From Struthio camelus (taxonomy: Eukaryota > Chordata > Aves > Struthioniformes > Struthionidae), in NCBI RefSeq assembly GCF_040807025.1, contig NC_090964.1:6572001-6636000 (forward strand): a DNA stretch of 64,000 nt, read 5' to 3'. Under the pieces are notes generated by a model. It was given only the letters and a program-made list of their open reading frames with translations. It ran no database searches and was not told where the DNA came from. This document shows, in pieces, positions 1 through 9,989 of this stretch. Every line of letters begins with the position of its first letter. Position 1 is the stretch's first letter. The position numbers and the translations under genes are program-made.

Positions 1-543
1 CCCCCGTGGCGGTGTTCCCGAAGGATGCTCTGCTCTCGTCCCACCGGACACCAAGCAATCCCCCCCCGCCCACCGCCACGGCCCACTGAGCGATGGGGAA
101 ACTGAGGCATGCAGCAGGGGAACGGGTTCCCTGCGGCGCTCAGACCGCCCCGCCGGCGATGCGGCCGCATCCTGCACGCCGCCCCCAGCACCGGCCTGGC
201 CCCCGCGGGACCCCCGGGGCTCCCGCGCGGCCGCTCCCGGGGGCCTGAGGGTTTCTGTGCTCGCTGAGCCCGCACGTGGCTCTCTTGCTTCGTTTCTTAC
301 GAGCATCAAATTAATTCGCTTCCCCCCGTTTTTTTTTTTTCCCCCCTCTTTCATGCTTTTCACTTCATTAAAAGGGGTGGCAACAGGGGAAGAAATCTGT
401 TGTGGCCTAACGAGAAATGAAGGTAAGCGGCACGCACAAACGAGCGGGAGACCAAAGGCGGCCCCAGCCGAACGGGCTCGTTCCGGGGATCTCCGGGAGA
501 TCTGAGACGCAGGCAAGCTGGAAGAAAATCCCGTTTGTAGTTT

Positions 544-573
544 AAAAAAAAAAAGAAAGAAAGAAAGAAAAAA
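544..573. repeat. A-rich / AAAG microsatellite
   Basis: A run of A passes into AAAG repeats (about four units). A simple repeat with no visible function. Confidence 0.85.
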
Positions 574-681
574 GTTGAGGCGCGTTTAAAGGGCCGCTCT
601 CAAAGATGCATGGCGGCATTTCCTCGCTCGAAATGGCCACAACTTTCAGCCACTAAACCGGTTTCTTGGAGCACAGCGTGA

Positions 682-702
682 TTTTTTTTTTTTTTTTTTT
701 TT
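682..702. repeat. Poly(T) tract
   Basis: Twenty-one consecutive T residues in a CpG-rich setting. There is no adjacent sequence suggesting a retroposed element. Confidence 0.85.
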
Positions 703-990
703 GGAGGCTCAATTAAATCTATCAAGCAGCGTGCACCGTTTCGGAGGCTGAAAAGCCTCGTGATTGGGCTGATTGCTGGGGGTTTATCAGCACAACCCAG
801 CGGCTCCCGCGCTGCCGCTCCGCCGCGCCGGGCTGTTGACTAGGTTTTGCCAGCAGAGGCTGCTTGGGGGAAAAAAAAAAAAAGAAAAAAACGGAAAAAA
901 GACTTGGAAATTTGTTGGGGAAACGGCGGCGTTTTGCTCGTTCGTTCTTTGCGCGGCGCACGCGTACCGAAGTTTTCGGGGGATCACTGG

Positions 991-1015
991 CATATACCCT
1001 CCTTCGGGGTATATG
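991..1015. other. Perfect 9-bp inverted repeat with 7-nt loop
   Basis: CATATACCC (991-999) is followed after seven bases by its exact reverse complement GGGTATATG (1007-1015). The arms are AT-containing inside a CpG-rich stretch. There is no flanking gene, so a role as an RNA hairpin or protein-binding palindrome is only inferred. Confidence 0.45.
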
Positions 1016-1559
1016 TGGGTGCTGCGCCCCGAGGGGAAAGGAGCCCCGGGTTTAGCTGCTTTCTGCTGATTTCCCCGCAGACCGGCGGTGGCGGCGCCGG
1101 CAGGGTGGCGCGGAGGGGAGCGTGGCGCAGGGCGCCGGAGGGGTCCCCGGGCGGCGGGGAGGGTGCTGGCGGGCCCGGCTCGCCACGGGAGCTTTGCACC
1201 GCGGGGGGAGCGTCGCTGTAATGAGCCTTGTCAGGTTGCTGCAGGGATCCGGCGTGCGCCGGGCGCCGGGGGGGGAGAGGGGAGGGAAAAAAAAAAAAAA
1301 AAAAGCAGGTTTTCCGCCATTTCGACTTTTTCCATTCCCTTGGAAACAAAGCAGGAATTTGCCTCTCCTCCGCCCGCCCTCCCCTTGCAGCTCCTCGGCG
1401 GGACGCGGGCGGAAAGGCCGCGGCGCTGCCCTGTCCCCGGCAGCCCCGGATCTGCGTGCCGGGCGGGACAGGCGTTGCGGAGCCCGGCGACGCGAGGGCG
1501 GCGGGGCCGCGGGGGCCGGCGGCGCCCTTTGGAGCTGCCGCGGAGATTTGGACGCCCCG

Positions 1560-1720
1560 TTCCCCTTCCCGTTAATAGCTGTGCTGCTAAGAAAATTGAA
1601 GCCATTATTCTTTGCGCGCATCCTTTATGCCCACCAACTTCAACCACTTGACATGCTAATCACAAGCTAACAAGGACGGGAGGCGATTTCCCACGGCAGC
1701 CCTGCAATCCAGCACATCTG
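1560..1720. promoter_or_regulatory. AT-richer island, candidate enhancer
   Basis: An abrupt AT-rich patch within CpG-rich flanks, containing TAAT/ATTA-type cores such as GTTAATAGC, CCATTATTC and GCTAATCAC. This texture is typical of conserved noncoding elements near developmental genes. Conservation cannot be tested here, so the call rests on composition and motifs only. Confidence 0.22.
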
Positions 1721-2149
1721 GCAGCCGGGGTTCGGCGCGCCGCGGACCCAGCGCAGGCCGGACCCCTCCTTGCCCGGCCCTTCGCTGCCTTTCTGCAGCA
1801 GCGTTGTCCCATGAGAAAGCGGTTTTTTTAGCCTTTTTGCCCCCCTGCCCTTCCCCAAGCCGCGGCCCTCCCTGGACCGCTGCAACCACCTCTCCGGCTG
1901 CAGCGGTGCCGCCGAGCGCAGCTGGAAGCAGGGACCCGCCGCAGCTGGAGGGCCGGACCACCCCCGGCTTTTCCCAGAGGACGGGCCAGGCCCTCGGAAG
2001 CTATTCCGCCGCCTCCTTCCGCCACCCGTTCCTGGGGCCTGGCCCGCTGAGACCCGACGCGCTCGTTTCGCGCGCCTGCCACGGAGCCCAGGCGGGGCTG
2101 TGTCTCTCCATCCCCAACCACCCCAGGCTGGATTTGACCCAGCCGCCGT

Positions 2150-2285
2150 GCGGGCAGAAAGCTCTGGAGCCCATTAACATTCCCCTGAGCGAGCTAATCC
2201 CCTCGCTGCCCTGGCTCTGGCTTTTACTGTGTTTTAATCAAGCGCAGCCCTGGCGCCTTTTAAATAGCCGGGGCGGGCTGCAGCC
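2150..2285. promoter_or_regulatory. AT-richer island with a TAATCC motif, candidate enhancer
   Basis: The patch contains CCATTAACA, a TAATCC motif at 2195-2200 (the K50 homeodomain consensus used by OTX/PITX/GSC proteins), TTTTAATCAAG and CTTTTAAATAG, bounded by very GC-rich DNA. Function is inferred from motif content alone. Confidence 0.25.
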
Positions 2286-3289
2286 CGCGGCGCTCCCGGC
2301 CCCGCGCGGGCCCCGGCCGGCTTCTGGGCCTTTCCCACCGGCCGGCCTCCGCGCGAGCCCCGGAAACGGGGCCGGAGGGGCGGCGCGAGCCGGCGCGGCT
2401 GGGGGCAGAGCGCCGGCGAAGCTCTCCGCTCGCCCGTGATTGTAAAAGGCGTTTTGGAGCCGGAGGAGCTGAGCTCAGCAGAGCAGGGGCCGGGAAAGGT
2501 GGCGAACAGCGAGCGCGGGCTCTTGCCCGGACCCTTAGTGAAGATGCTCTTGCGGATGGAGGTCGCGCGCGGCCCCCCGGGGGGGCCGGGGTGCTGGGCT
2601 CCGCTGCTGTCCCGCGGAGCGAGCTAGCGGTTAACGAAGCCGGAGCGGGCAGCAGGACGCCTGGGCTCCTTCCCACCGCCGGCACGGCTAGGGCAGGGCG
2701 CGAGAGGTCAGCGGGGTCCCGCTGACGGGGGTCGGGGTCCCTCGGCACCCGGCGGGTCCCCAGCGGAGGACGGGAAGGCCCCGCGGGGCGCTCGGCCTCC
2801 AGGCGCTTAGCCACAGCCCCGCTGCGAAGCCGCCGAGACCCTGAGCTAGAGCACGGCCCTGATTTTTTTTTTAGGCTCATCCGAACCGAAAACCCTTCCC
2901 GAGTGGGGCTGGGGGTATTTCTGTGCGCGGTGGGGGGGCATCCGGCCGCCCCGGGAGCCTGACGCCGGCTGGGGAAAGGGGCAGCTGGTTCCCGTAAAGG
3001 GCTGAGCAGGCTCGGCCGCGCCGGGGGGCTGGATGCGCCGCCGCCGGCCGGCCCTTGCCGGGCTCAGCCGGGGCCCGCGGGAAGGGGCGGCAGCGGGAGC
3101 AGGGGCGGTGGGTCCGAGCCGGCGGGCACTGGGGCGGGAGCCGAAGGGCAGAGCGTGGCTTGGGGCTTTTTTGGGGCGGGGGGGTAAAGCACAAGCCGCG
3201 GCTATTTGTTTTTTTTCCAGGGGCCCAAATTGTCTGAGTTATCAGCGGTGGCAGAAGCGCTGCGCTTCCTGTCTCGGTGTGCACGCCGG

Positions 3290-3410
3290 CTCCTCAGGGA
3301 GGGATTAAGGGGATTATATTATTATTTGTTATCACTGAGGGGGGAGAAAAAAGAAGAAACCTCCAGTGCTGGGAACTCTGCCTAATCGGAGCTGAGATTA
3401 GCTCCCTCCC
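3290..3410. promoter_or_regulatory. K50-homeodomain motif cluster, candidate enhancer
   Basis: Within about 100 bp there are two direct GGATTA sites (3302-3307 and 3311-3316), a CTAATC (3382-3387) and an AGATTAG core (3396-3400), plus TTATTATTTG and TTATCA. GGATTA/TAATCC is the established site of OTX, CRX, PITX and GSC class factors. Dense clustering in otherwise GC-rich DNA suggests an enhancer. No experimental or conservation evidence is available here. Confidence 0.35.
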
Positions 3411-5084
3411 TCCGCCTCCGCCCAGCCGGGCTGGCAGCCCGAAACGGCTCCGGCGGGCACCGGGGCCGCACTCGGTGCCGTCTCCCTGCCCCTCCGGTCC
3501 CGCGGGGAGGTGAGAGGGGCCGGGTGACTCGGGGCCGCCGGCGAGCCCCGTGCGGGACGGGACCCGTCTGCGGGAAGAAATCACTGCCTGCCACTCGGCC
3601 CGCCGTGCCGGCATCGGCCCGGGGGCGGCGACGCTCCAGCGGCCGGCAGATCGGGCTGATACGGCAGGGCCAGGCGCCGGCTCGGCTCGCGAGCTGGCAG
3701 GCGGCTTTGGCCGCCTTCGTCGGCAGCCCGGCTGCGAGGCGGAGCGCCCCTTCCCTCCGCCCGTCGCCCCGGCTTGCTGCCACCCAGCCCCGCTCCAGCT
3801 GCGCCCTCGTTTTCTGCTCCCCCCCTCCCCGGATGCCGCAGCGGGGATCTTGGCTGCTCGGTAGCGGGGAGGGAGCAGGATCTCGGCGTTGCAATGCGAG
3901 CGAGGGGTTTTTGCCTTCCCGGCTGCAGGGCCCCGGGCCGGGGGCGGGTGCCCTCGGCGAAGCCCCTGCTCCGACGCAGCCGGCCGGGCTGCCCGGACGA
4001 TGCCGGCGAGCCTGCCGCCGTTCCCCACCTCTTGCAGCCCCCCCGTCCTGCGCTGGCATCGGCGCTCGCCCCGAGCCCGCTGCGAAGCTCAAAAGGAGCC
4101 GGGGCAGGAAAGGGAGCCCTGGACGGCGGGCCGAGACGAGCTGGCCGCGTCCCTCCCTGCTGCGTGCCCGGGAGCCGCCGTCTGCCCTCTGTCCGCCCTC
4201 GCCTGCCGCCTTCGCTCTCGCCCTCGTGCCTCGGCGCGGCGGGCGGCGAGCCGTCGCCCCGGGGCCGGCTCAGCCCTGCTCCCCGCTCGCCGTGCCCGGG
4301 CTCCCTGCGCCCCGGCTCGGGATGCCGGCACCGCTCCGCACCCCAGCCCGGGGTCTCGGCTTGAGAGCGTCTCGCCGCTGGGCGTCCCCGCGGGCACGGA
4401 GAGCGCCGTGCCAGGCCCCGCTGCCTCGCGGCGTTCCCCAGCAGCCGCTCGGCTCCGTCCCGGCTTCCCAACCTTGCTGCAGGCGGAAGGGGGGAGCAGG
4501 GCGGCGGGCAGGACCCGCAGGGCGACCGGCCACCTCCGGGCTGGAGGCCGAGGCGATTCGGCGCTCGGGTGACCACGGCACCCAGGGCTGCCCTGTGCCG
4601 GGGCGGCGCGGCGCGGGCTTCGGCCGCAGCGCTGGCCCTGGGCGCGCTCCGCGGGCCGCCCGCGAGCTCTCCAGGGATCAGGCTGGTTTTTTGCATTTCT
4701 GAAGACCACAGCTCTTTCTGCCGGACTGGGACTCCCACGAGGACAGCCTTTCTCATTATATTTCAGCTCACCTATTCCTGCCCAGAACAAACAAGTGCAC
4801 AGCTTGAATTTTACGTTAAAAACCGCCCCCCCTTTTTCTTTTATTTATTTTTTGAGCACCTGAAGCCCGACGCAGGTTCAAACGTGGGGCACAGGCGTGG
4901 AGCAGCCCCCATCCAACCTCGCCTTGTCTGTAGCGAGGCTGAAACCGCTGACACCGATGCAAAAAGACTGTCATTAGAGGTGGTTCTTGCACCCTTTCGC
5001 CGATGGACCACGCTATTTTCTTTAGTCTTTTATTTACACTTTATTGCTCTTGTTTTTGCACCGGCAAGCGCTGCTGGAGTGCAC

Positions 5085-5190
5085 AGAAATCCTTCAGATC
5101 TCGGCTGGCAGCAGAGCTCTGCCTAATCATAGTCATTATCTGGAAGCAGGTAATGGGCATCTTTCCCATGTTAATTTGAAAACAGAATCC
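5085..5190. promoter_or_regulatory. AT-richer island, candidate enhancer
   Basis: It contains CCTAATCATAG, GTCATTATCTGG and CCATGTTAATTTG cores in a non-repetitive patch between CpG-rich flanks. It lacks splice-bounded coding potential. Regulatory function is an inference from composition. Confidence 0.22.
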
Positions 5191-5772
5191 ATGAGAGCAG
5201 GACACCGGGGAACGGAGCACGTCGCGGCTCCCCCGGCGGCGCCCCCCGGCGCGCTGCGGACCCCTCTGCTTTTCCTCGCCCGCCGCCGGCGGGTTTCGCA
5301 GGTGGTCGCCGTCAAGCGGAGGAGGATTTGGGCTTGGCGAGGGGGGCGCACGGTAACCTCGGGCGAGCCGGGCCACGAGTCCCGCTCGGCTGCGGATTGT
5401 GCTGAACCTGCAGCTCGGGGAAGGGGGGAGCGGGCACGGCGGCGGCGGCGGGGGGGGGGACGGCCCCGGGCACGGCCCGCCGCGGCCGACTGCTGCCCGC
5501 GATGCCGCGGCCGGAGCCCTGGGTGGCTGCTGCAGCGATAAAATCCCGGGGCCTTGTTTTATCCCAGCGAGGACGTGTCGAGCCGAGTCGCTCTCCCTCC
5601 TCCCCTCGCCGCCGTCTGAACTTGCCCCCGAATCACCCACCGGGGCTCCGTCCTTCGCTAACAAGGACTCGTACCTTTTATCCCCCGGCTCCGGGAGGGG
5701 AAGAGGATGGAGGGGAGAGGCAAGGATTTCTCCCGTGGGCGAGCCTCCCCCTTCCCGGGGGGCGGCAGCGGC

Positions 5773-5788
5773 GGGGGGGGGGGGGGGG
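5773..5788. repeat. G16 homopolymer
   Basis: Sixteen consecutive G on the plus strand in a CpG-rich region. Such runs can fold as quadruplex DNA and are error-prone in sequencing, so its length is uncertain. Confidence 0.8.
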
Positions 5789-5804
5789 AGGCTGGGTGGC
5801 GTTG

Positions 5805-5940
5805 GAGTTTCGTTTGCCGAGATACCATTAACGAGTGAGCAAAGGTTGCGGTGTCTCCATGGAGACAAGACAGCAAGCGAGACGGAGAGTGTGTGCATCT
5901 AAGGTTAGAGCTGATTAGTAAATGTCAGCAGCACAGCGAC
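5805..5940. promoter_or_regulatory. Candidate regulatory block with a 14-bp palindrome
   Basis: The block contains ACCATTAACGAG, the perfect palindrome GTCTCCATGGAGAC (5853-5866) and GCTGATTAGTAAATG. The palindrome has the spacing and CCATGG centre of an RFX X-box (GTTGCCATGGCAAC) but differs at two positions per arm, so RFX binding is only a possibility. Confidence 0.3.
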
Positions 5941-6699
5941 TGCCCCGCGCGCCGCTGGCTCGGGGCCCCGGCGGGCACCGCGCGCCCCCGGCCCCGCTCG
6001 GAGCATCCTCGCAGCCGCGGTGCCGGCGGCCGGACCCGCCGCGGTCCCCGACGCCGGGCGTTCCCGCGCCCTGCCGCCGCGGCCATACGGCCGTGAGCCC
6101 CTTCTCGGTTGTTTTCCGAGCTGCTCGCGGAGCCGGAGGGCGTGGAAGGGGCACCAAGGCTCCCGGCACCCTCCTGGCGGGTGTCCCGGGAGAGCCGCTC
6201 GGCCGACCTCCCGGGCGAGGACGGGGCCGCCACGGGAGGCAAAGCCACCCCGCGTCCTTGTCGCGGAGCCGCTCGCGGCCGGGCCGGCGGCTCGGCAGGC
6301 TGAAGGCGCGGAGCTGGCTTCGAGCAAGGCTGGGCGAGATACGCCGCGGCCGTCCCGTCGAGGATCTCCGCTCGCCCCCCTCCGTGGGTCGCGGGGAGGA
6401 AGGATGAGGCCGGGCCTGGCAGGCATCGCTTAGTTTTAGGAAGGAGCAAGGCCTGGGTTAAGGAAAAAGGTGGGGTGGGATGAAGCAGCAATTTGCGGCA
6501 GGGCCTTTCTAGGGTTATCGGGGCTTCAGTCGCAGCCTGCGCCCGCTCGGGAGGGAAGCGAGAGCCGCAGCACGCCGGCTCCGGCCCCTTCCCTCGCCTC
6601 GGCCCTCGCGCGGGCGCATCAGCATTTTACGCTCAGCAAAATGCAGGGAGGCACCTGGCAGGCGAGAGCATGCCTCTTGCAGAGAAACAAGTGTCAGGG

Positions 6700-6870
6700 G
6701 GTAGCGCGGGGGGGCTGGATACTGCAATTTAGCAGGTATTATTCGGCAGCTATAAACAGAGCCTCTCACACAGACGGGGAGAGATAAAGGTTGCAGTGCA
6801 GATACAGATTAGGTGGTTCCCTTGAGGCTGTGACACCTTGAGATAGAAGCAGATCTTCAAGGGAACGGCT
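6700..6870. promoter_or_regulatory. AT-richer island with GATA motifs, candidate enhancer
   Basis: It contains GGTATTATTCGG, CTATAAACAG and AGATAAAGG (GATA core), followed by GCAGATACAG, TTGAGATAGAAG and GCAGATCTTC. The CTATAAA could also be a TATA box, but no transcript start or exon follows that can be supported. Confidence 0.22.
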
Positions 6871-7289
6871 TGCTGGCAGCCTGGAAAACCTGGAGCCGAG
6901 CGGCCTCCAGCGCCGCCGTGCTAGAGCCGGCTCCCGCGTCCCTGCCCTGGCGCCGCGGCGGCAGCTTTCCCCCAGTATGCGGGGGGGGGACGGGGCGGCG
7001 CAGGGCGTCCGGCCTTTGCACCGACCGTTGCCGAGGACGCCCTGCAAAGAGATGCATAAGGGAGAAACAGCTATTTTCAATAGTGCACGTGCCCATCTCG
7101 ACCTCGAGGGCGCCGGAGGCGTGCCAGCACAAGTCGGAGCAACCCCCGGGCTGCTCCAGCCTGGCCGGGAGGCAGCCAGGGCCGTCGCCTTCGCCGGTCG
7201 GCGGCTCACGGCGCCGCCGAATCAGGCCGGGGAGCGCGTGGGACCTGTGCTTGGCGTGTGCTTTCCCTGGCCGCCGCAGCAGTTAGCAG

Positions 7290-7670
7290 CAGCGCTCTTA
7301 AATGGATTTGTTTGCTTCCAATGGGGAAGTGACAGAAAAGCCAGTGATTTACTCACTGCAGTTTGTTTTAAAGCACGATCACTTTGAGCTCCGAATAGAT
7401 AGATGTCTGTGCCTTACGCCATTTATTTTGTTAGTGTCCATTTCTTTTCCTGGCTCCTTTAGGTATAAATGAAGTCAGCAATTATGGTTATAATCAGGCA
7501 GTGGGGAAAAAGATTTACCACAAGTGCACAGACAGAGAGGCTGTGGCGAAGGCGTACTGGGTACCGTGTGCTGTTAATTTTTGATCAGGTATTTACTCCT
7601 GCAGCTTGGGACAATGGAAATCTTTGTTCTCTTTCCTCCTTCCCCCCTTGAGGATAGCTTTTCCAAGTAG
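7290..7670. promoter_or_regulatory. Long AT-richer non-repetitive block, candidate conserved noncoding element
   Basis: This is the longest low-GC segment of the upstream region. It contains GCCATTTATTTTG, CAATTATGG, TATAATCAGG, TTACCACAAGTG (a RUNX-type ACCACA overlapping a CAAGTG NKX2-type core) and GTTAATTTTTGATC. It is unique sequence with no splice-bounded open frame. The composition resembles deeply conserved enhancers, but conservation has not been tested. Confidence 0.3.
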
Positions 7671-8296
7671 AAGAGGATTATTGGTCTGTAGCAACCTGCA
7701 CTGCTGTACACCCCATTCCTCATCCCTGCGCAGAGCTGACCCCTGCGATCTCAAGGGGGTTTCTGCGGAGGGTCACTAGCATCACCCTTGCTCTGCCGAG
7801 GGCAAAACCGAGGTGAAAAGGAGGGGGATGGATGCACCCAGGGTCACCTAAGCTTGCAGCAGGGCAGAGAGGAGAATCAGGCTTTTCTGAGCCCCGGCAT
7901 GCTCAGCACGCTGCTTGTCCCACTGCGACCCCCCCATCCTGCAAGACTTCTGCCTTTACCGGGGCCAGTCACACGTGAAAAGCAGAGCAGGGACAAAACG
8001 TCCTTGCAGGACCAGGACTTGCAGCGGCGTCTACTCAGCGAGGCCCTCCCGCATCGCTGCCCGTGTCGGGGTTTTAATTTAGAGCGCGTGTCCCCGCCGC
8101 GCACACCGTCAGCCCCCTTCGCTAAATCAGGAGGCTCGTTTGTGCTGCGACTCTGCTCCCAGCCGCGTATGGGAGTGTCGGGGCACGGAGAGGAAACGGT
8201 GCTGGAGCCAAAGGCAACGTCACTCGACAGCTTCCCGCAGCCGCCGCCCCGGCGCGGCCCCAAATGGCCCATGCAGAGAGGGGCCGCCTGGGCCCG

Positions 8297-8935
8297 GCAC
8301 TGGCACCCCGGGGGGCTGGGTACCCCCCCAGGGCTGGGTACCCTCGACAGTGGGTAACCCTGGTGGTGGGTAACCCTGGTAGTAGGTGCCCCCAGCAGTG
8401 GGTAACGGTGGTGGTAGGTACCCCTGGCAGGGGGTACCCCTGGTGGTGGGCACCCCTGGCAGTGGGTAACACTGGCGGTGGGTACCCATGGTGTTGGGTA
8501 ACACCAGTGCCAGGTACCCATGGTGGTAGGTACCCCTGGCAGTGGGTACCCCCGGTGGTGGGCACCCCTGGTGGTAGGTAACACTGGCAGTGAGCACCCC
8601 CAGTGGTGGGCACCCCTGGTGGTGGGTAACCTTAGTGGTGGGTACCTCCAGCAGTGGGTAACATTGGTGGTGGGCACCCCTGGTGGTGGGTAACCTTAGT
8701 GGTGGGTACCTCCAGCAGTGGGTAACATTGGTGGTGGGTACCCCTGGTGGTGGGTAACCTTAGTGGTGGGTACCTCCAGCAGTGGGTAACATTGGTGGTG
8801 GGCACCCCTGGTGGTGGGTAACCTTAGTGGTGGGTACCTCCAGCAGTGGGTAACATTGGTGGTGGGTACCCCTGGTGGTGGGTAACACTGGTGGTGAGTA
8901 CCCCTGGCGGTGGGTACCCCTGGCAGTGGTTCGTG
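8297..8935. repeat. Minisatellite: 16-bp unit with a 64-bp higher-order repeat
   Basis: About 40 degenerate copies of a 16-bp unit of the form CCCCTGGTGGTGGGTA. Near 8615-8880 the array is organised in a four-unit, 64-bp higher-order repeat: the same variant ACCTTAGTGGTGGGTA recurs with its C at 8631, 8695, 8759 and 8823, exactly 64 bp apart, with only a GGGCA/GGGTA alternation between copies. The plus strand is G-rich with a GGTGGTGGG block per unit. Because 16 is not a multiple of three and the unit lacks stops, long open frames appear on the minus strand; these are artefacts. Confidence 0.95.
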
Positions 8936-9059
8936 GCTGACAGGCAGAGGTGGGTGTCTGGGTTTGCACCCCCAGAGCTGGTGACTGCCAGGCTCCTGCC
9001 TGGCCCTGTCCCCCTCAGCCCCCTGCCCTGCTCCCTCCTCCCCTCTCCCCAAAGCCCCT

Positions 9060-9400
9060 CACCCATACCCCATCACTGCCACCCTGTCCCCTAACCGCCA
9101 CCCTGTCTCCACCCCTACCCCCTAACTGCCACCCTGTCCCCACCCCCTCCCCTAAATGCCACCCCTGTCCCCAGCCCTGTCCCCTAACCACCACCCTGTC
9201 CCCACCCCTGACTCCTCACTGCCACCCCTGTCCCCAGCCCTGTCCCCTAACCACCACCCTCTCCCCACCCCTACCCCCTAACCGCCACCCTCTCCCCACC
9301 CCTGACTCCTCACTGCCACCCCTGACCCCCAACTGCCACCCTATCCCACCGCCGCCCCCTCACCCCCACCCCTGCCCCTCTTCCCCCCCCCCCCCGGCGG
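9060..9400. repeat. C-rich tandem array, unit about 30 bp
   Basis: Degenerate repeats built from CCCCTAACNGCCACCCTGTC followed by CCCACCCCT, with variants containing GACTCCTCACTGCCACC. It ends in a pure C tract near 9387-9400. The plus strand is almost free of G, opposite in skew to the preceding GGTGGTGGG array. Embedded CCCTAAC words look telomere-like but are not in register as telomeric hexamers. Confidence 0.85.
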
Positions 9401-9599
9401 CCGCGCCGCCCTGGCGTGACACCCCCGCTCCCCCAGGTGGAACTTTCCTTGCGGGGCGTCAGACCATAGAGGCGAAAGGCAGCACCAAGGTGCAGCACTT
9501 GGGGGGGGACTCCGGAAAGGAAAGAGACCCTTTTCCTCCAGGCTAACCTAGAAGAAAACCGTGCTCTGGCACCCACAGTCCCAGATGTATATTTTGAAA

Positions 9600-9989
9600 T
9601 TCTGTCGCTTTGCGTGACGTCGGGATTCTCCCCGCTTCCCTGGAAATGTTTCTCTCCTTGTCATCCAAGGATCCCCTCTTTAATCCCCTGGATGGTACTT
9701 TCCTCCCTGTTTACTCACTTTGCGCGGCCCGCTTGGGTGGGGTTCTTTTGCTGCTCCGATTTCGTACGCAAGTGGCGTAGGACGGCTTTGATAGACGGCA
9801 GCGCTCAGCCAATGGCAGGGCAGTAGCCTTGGCCAGCGAGCCAACGGTGTAGCGGACCGGCGGCCGGGAGGAGGCGGGGCAAAGTTTAGTCAGGGTAGGG
9901 AGGGGGAGCCGTGGAATGGCGGACGGCCGGGCTGGCCCGCCCTGGTGGTAGCGAGCCGAGGGGGCCGCAGAAGACAGCCTCGGAGTGGG
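9600..9989 (+). promoter_or_regulatory. WASF2: WASF2 CpG-island promoter and untranslated exon 1
   Basis: The CpG-rich interval carries a CRE-like TGACGTCG (9615-9622), a CCAAT box (9809-9813) and a YY1-like ATGGCGG (9916-9922). No TATA box is evident. A strong donor GTGAGTG follows position 9989, so the untranslated first exon probably runs from about 9900 to 9989 and splices to the acceptor at 26959. The start site is inferred from the usual WASF2 structure (noncoding exon 1) and the motif layout; no transcript data were available. Confidence 0.65.

Larger units (their letters stand above)
1..9580. other. GC-rich intergenic region upstream of WASF2
   Basis: No protein-coding gene is recognised here. 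Many open frames exist on both strands, but they are low-complexity Arg/Pro/Ala/Gly translations expected from GC-rich DNA, with no domain and no consistent exon chain. By human gene order this should be the interval between the 3' side of AHDC1 (outside the window) and the WASF2 promoter. It is not uniform: about 1000-7250 is CpG-rich, interrupted by AT-richer islands listed separately, and 8297-9400 is tandem repeat. Noncoding RNA exons cannot be excluded. Confidence 0.6.

Noticed and set aside
3524-4756. Open frames of about 390 codons on both strands
   Set aside because: Arg/Pro/Ala-rich translations of CpG-rich DNA, overlapping each other on opposite strands, with no recognised domain or splice context.
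7877-9066. Minus-strand open frames of 80-266 codons with Thr-His-His-Gln/Pro repeats
   Set aside because: They are translations of the stop-free 16-bp minisatellite, open in all three frames.
1-9580. AHDC1 coding exons expected nearby from human gene order
   Set aside because: No AHDC1-like protein sequence was recognised in the window, so the gene presumably lies to the left.
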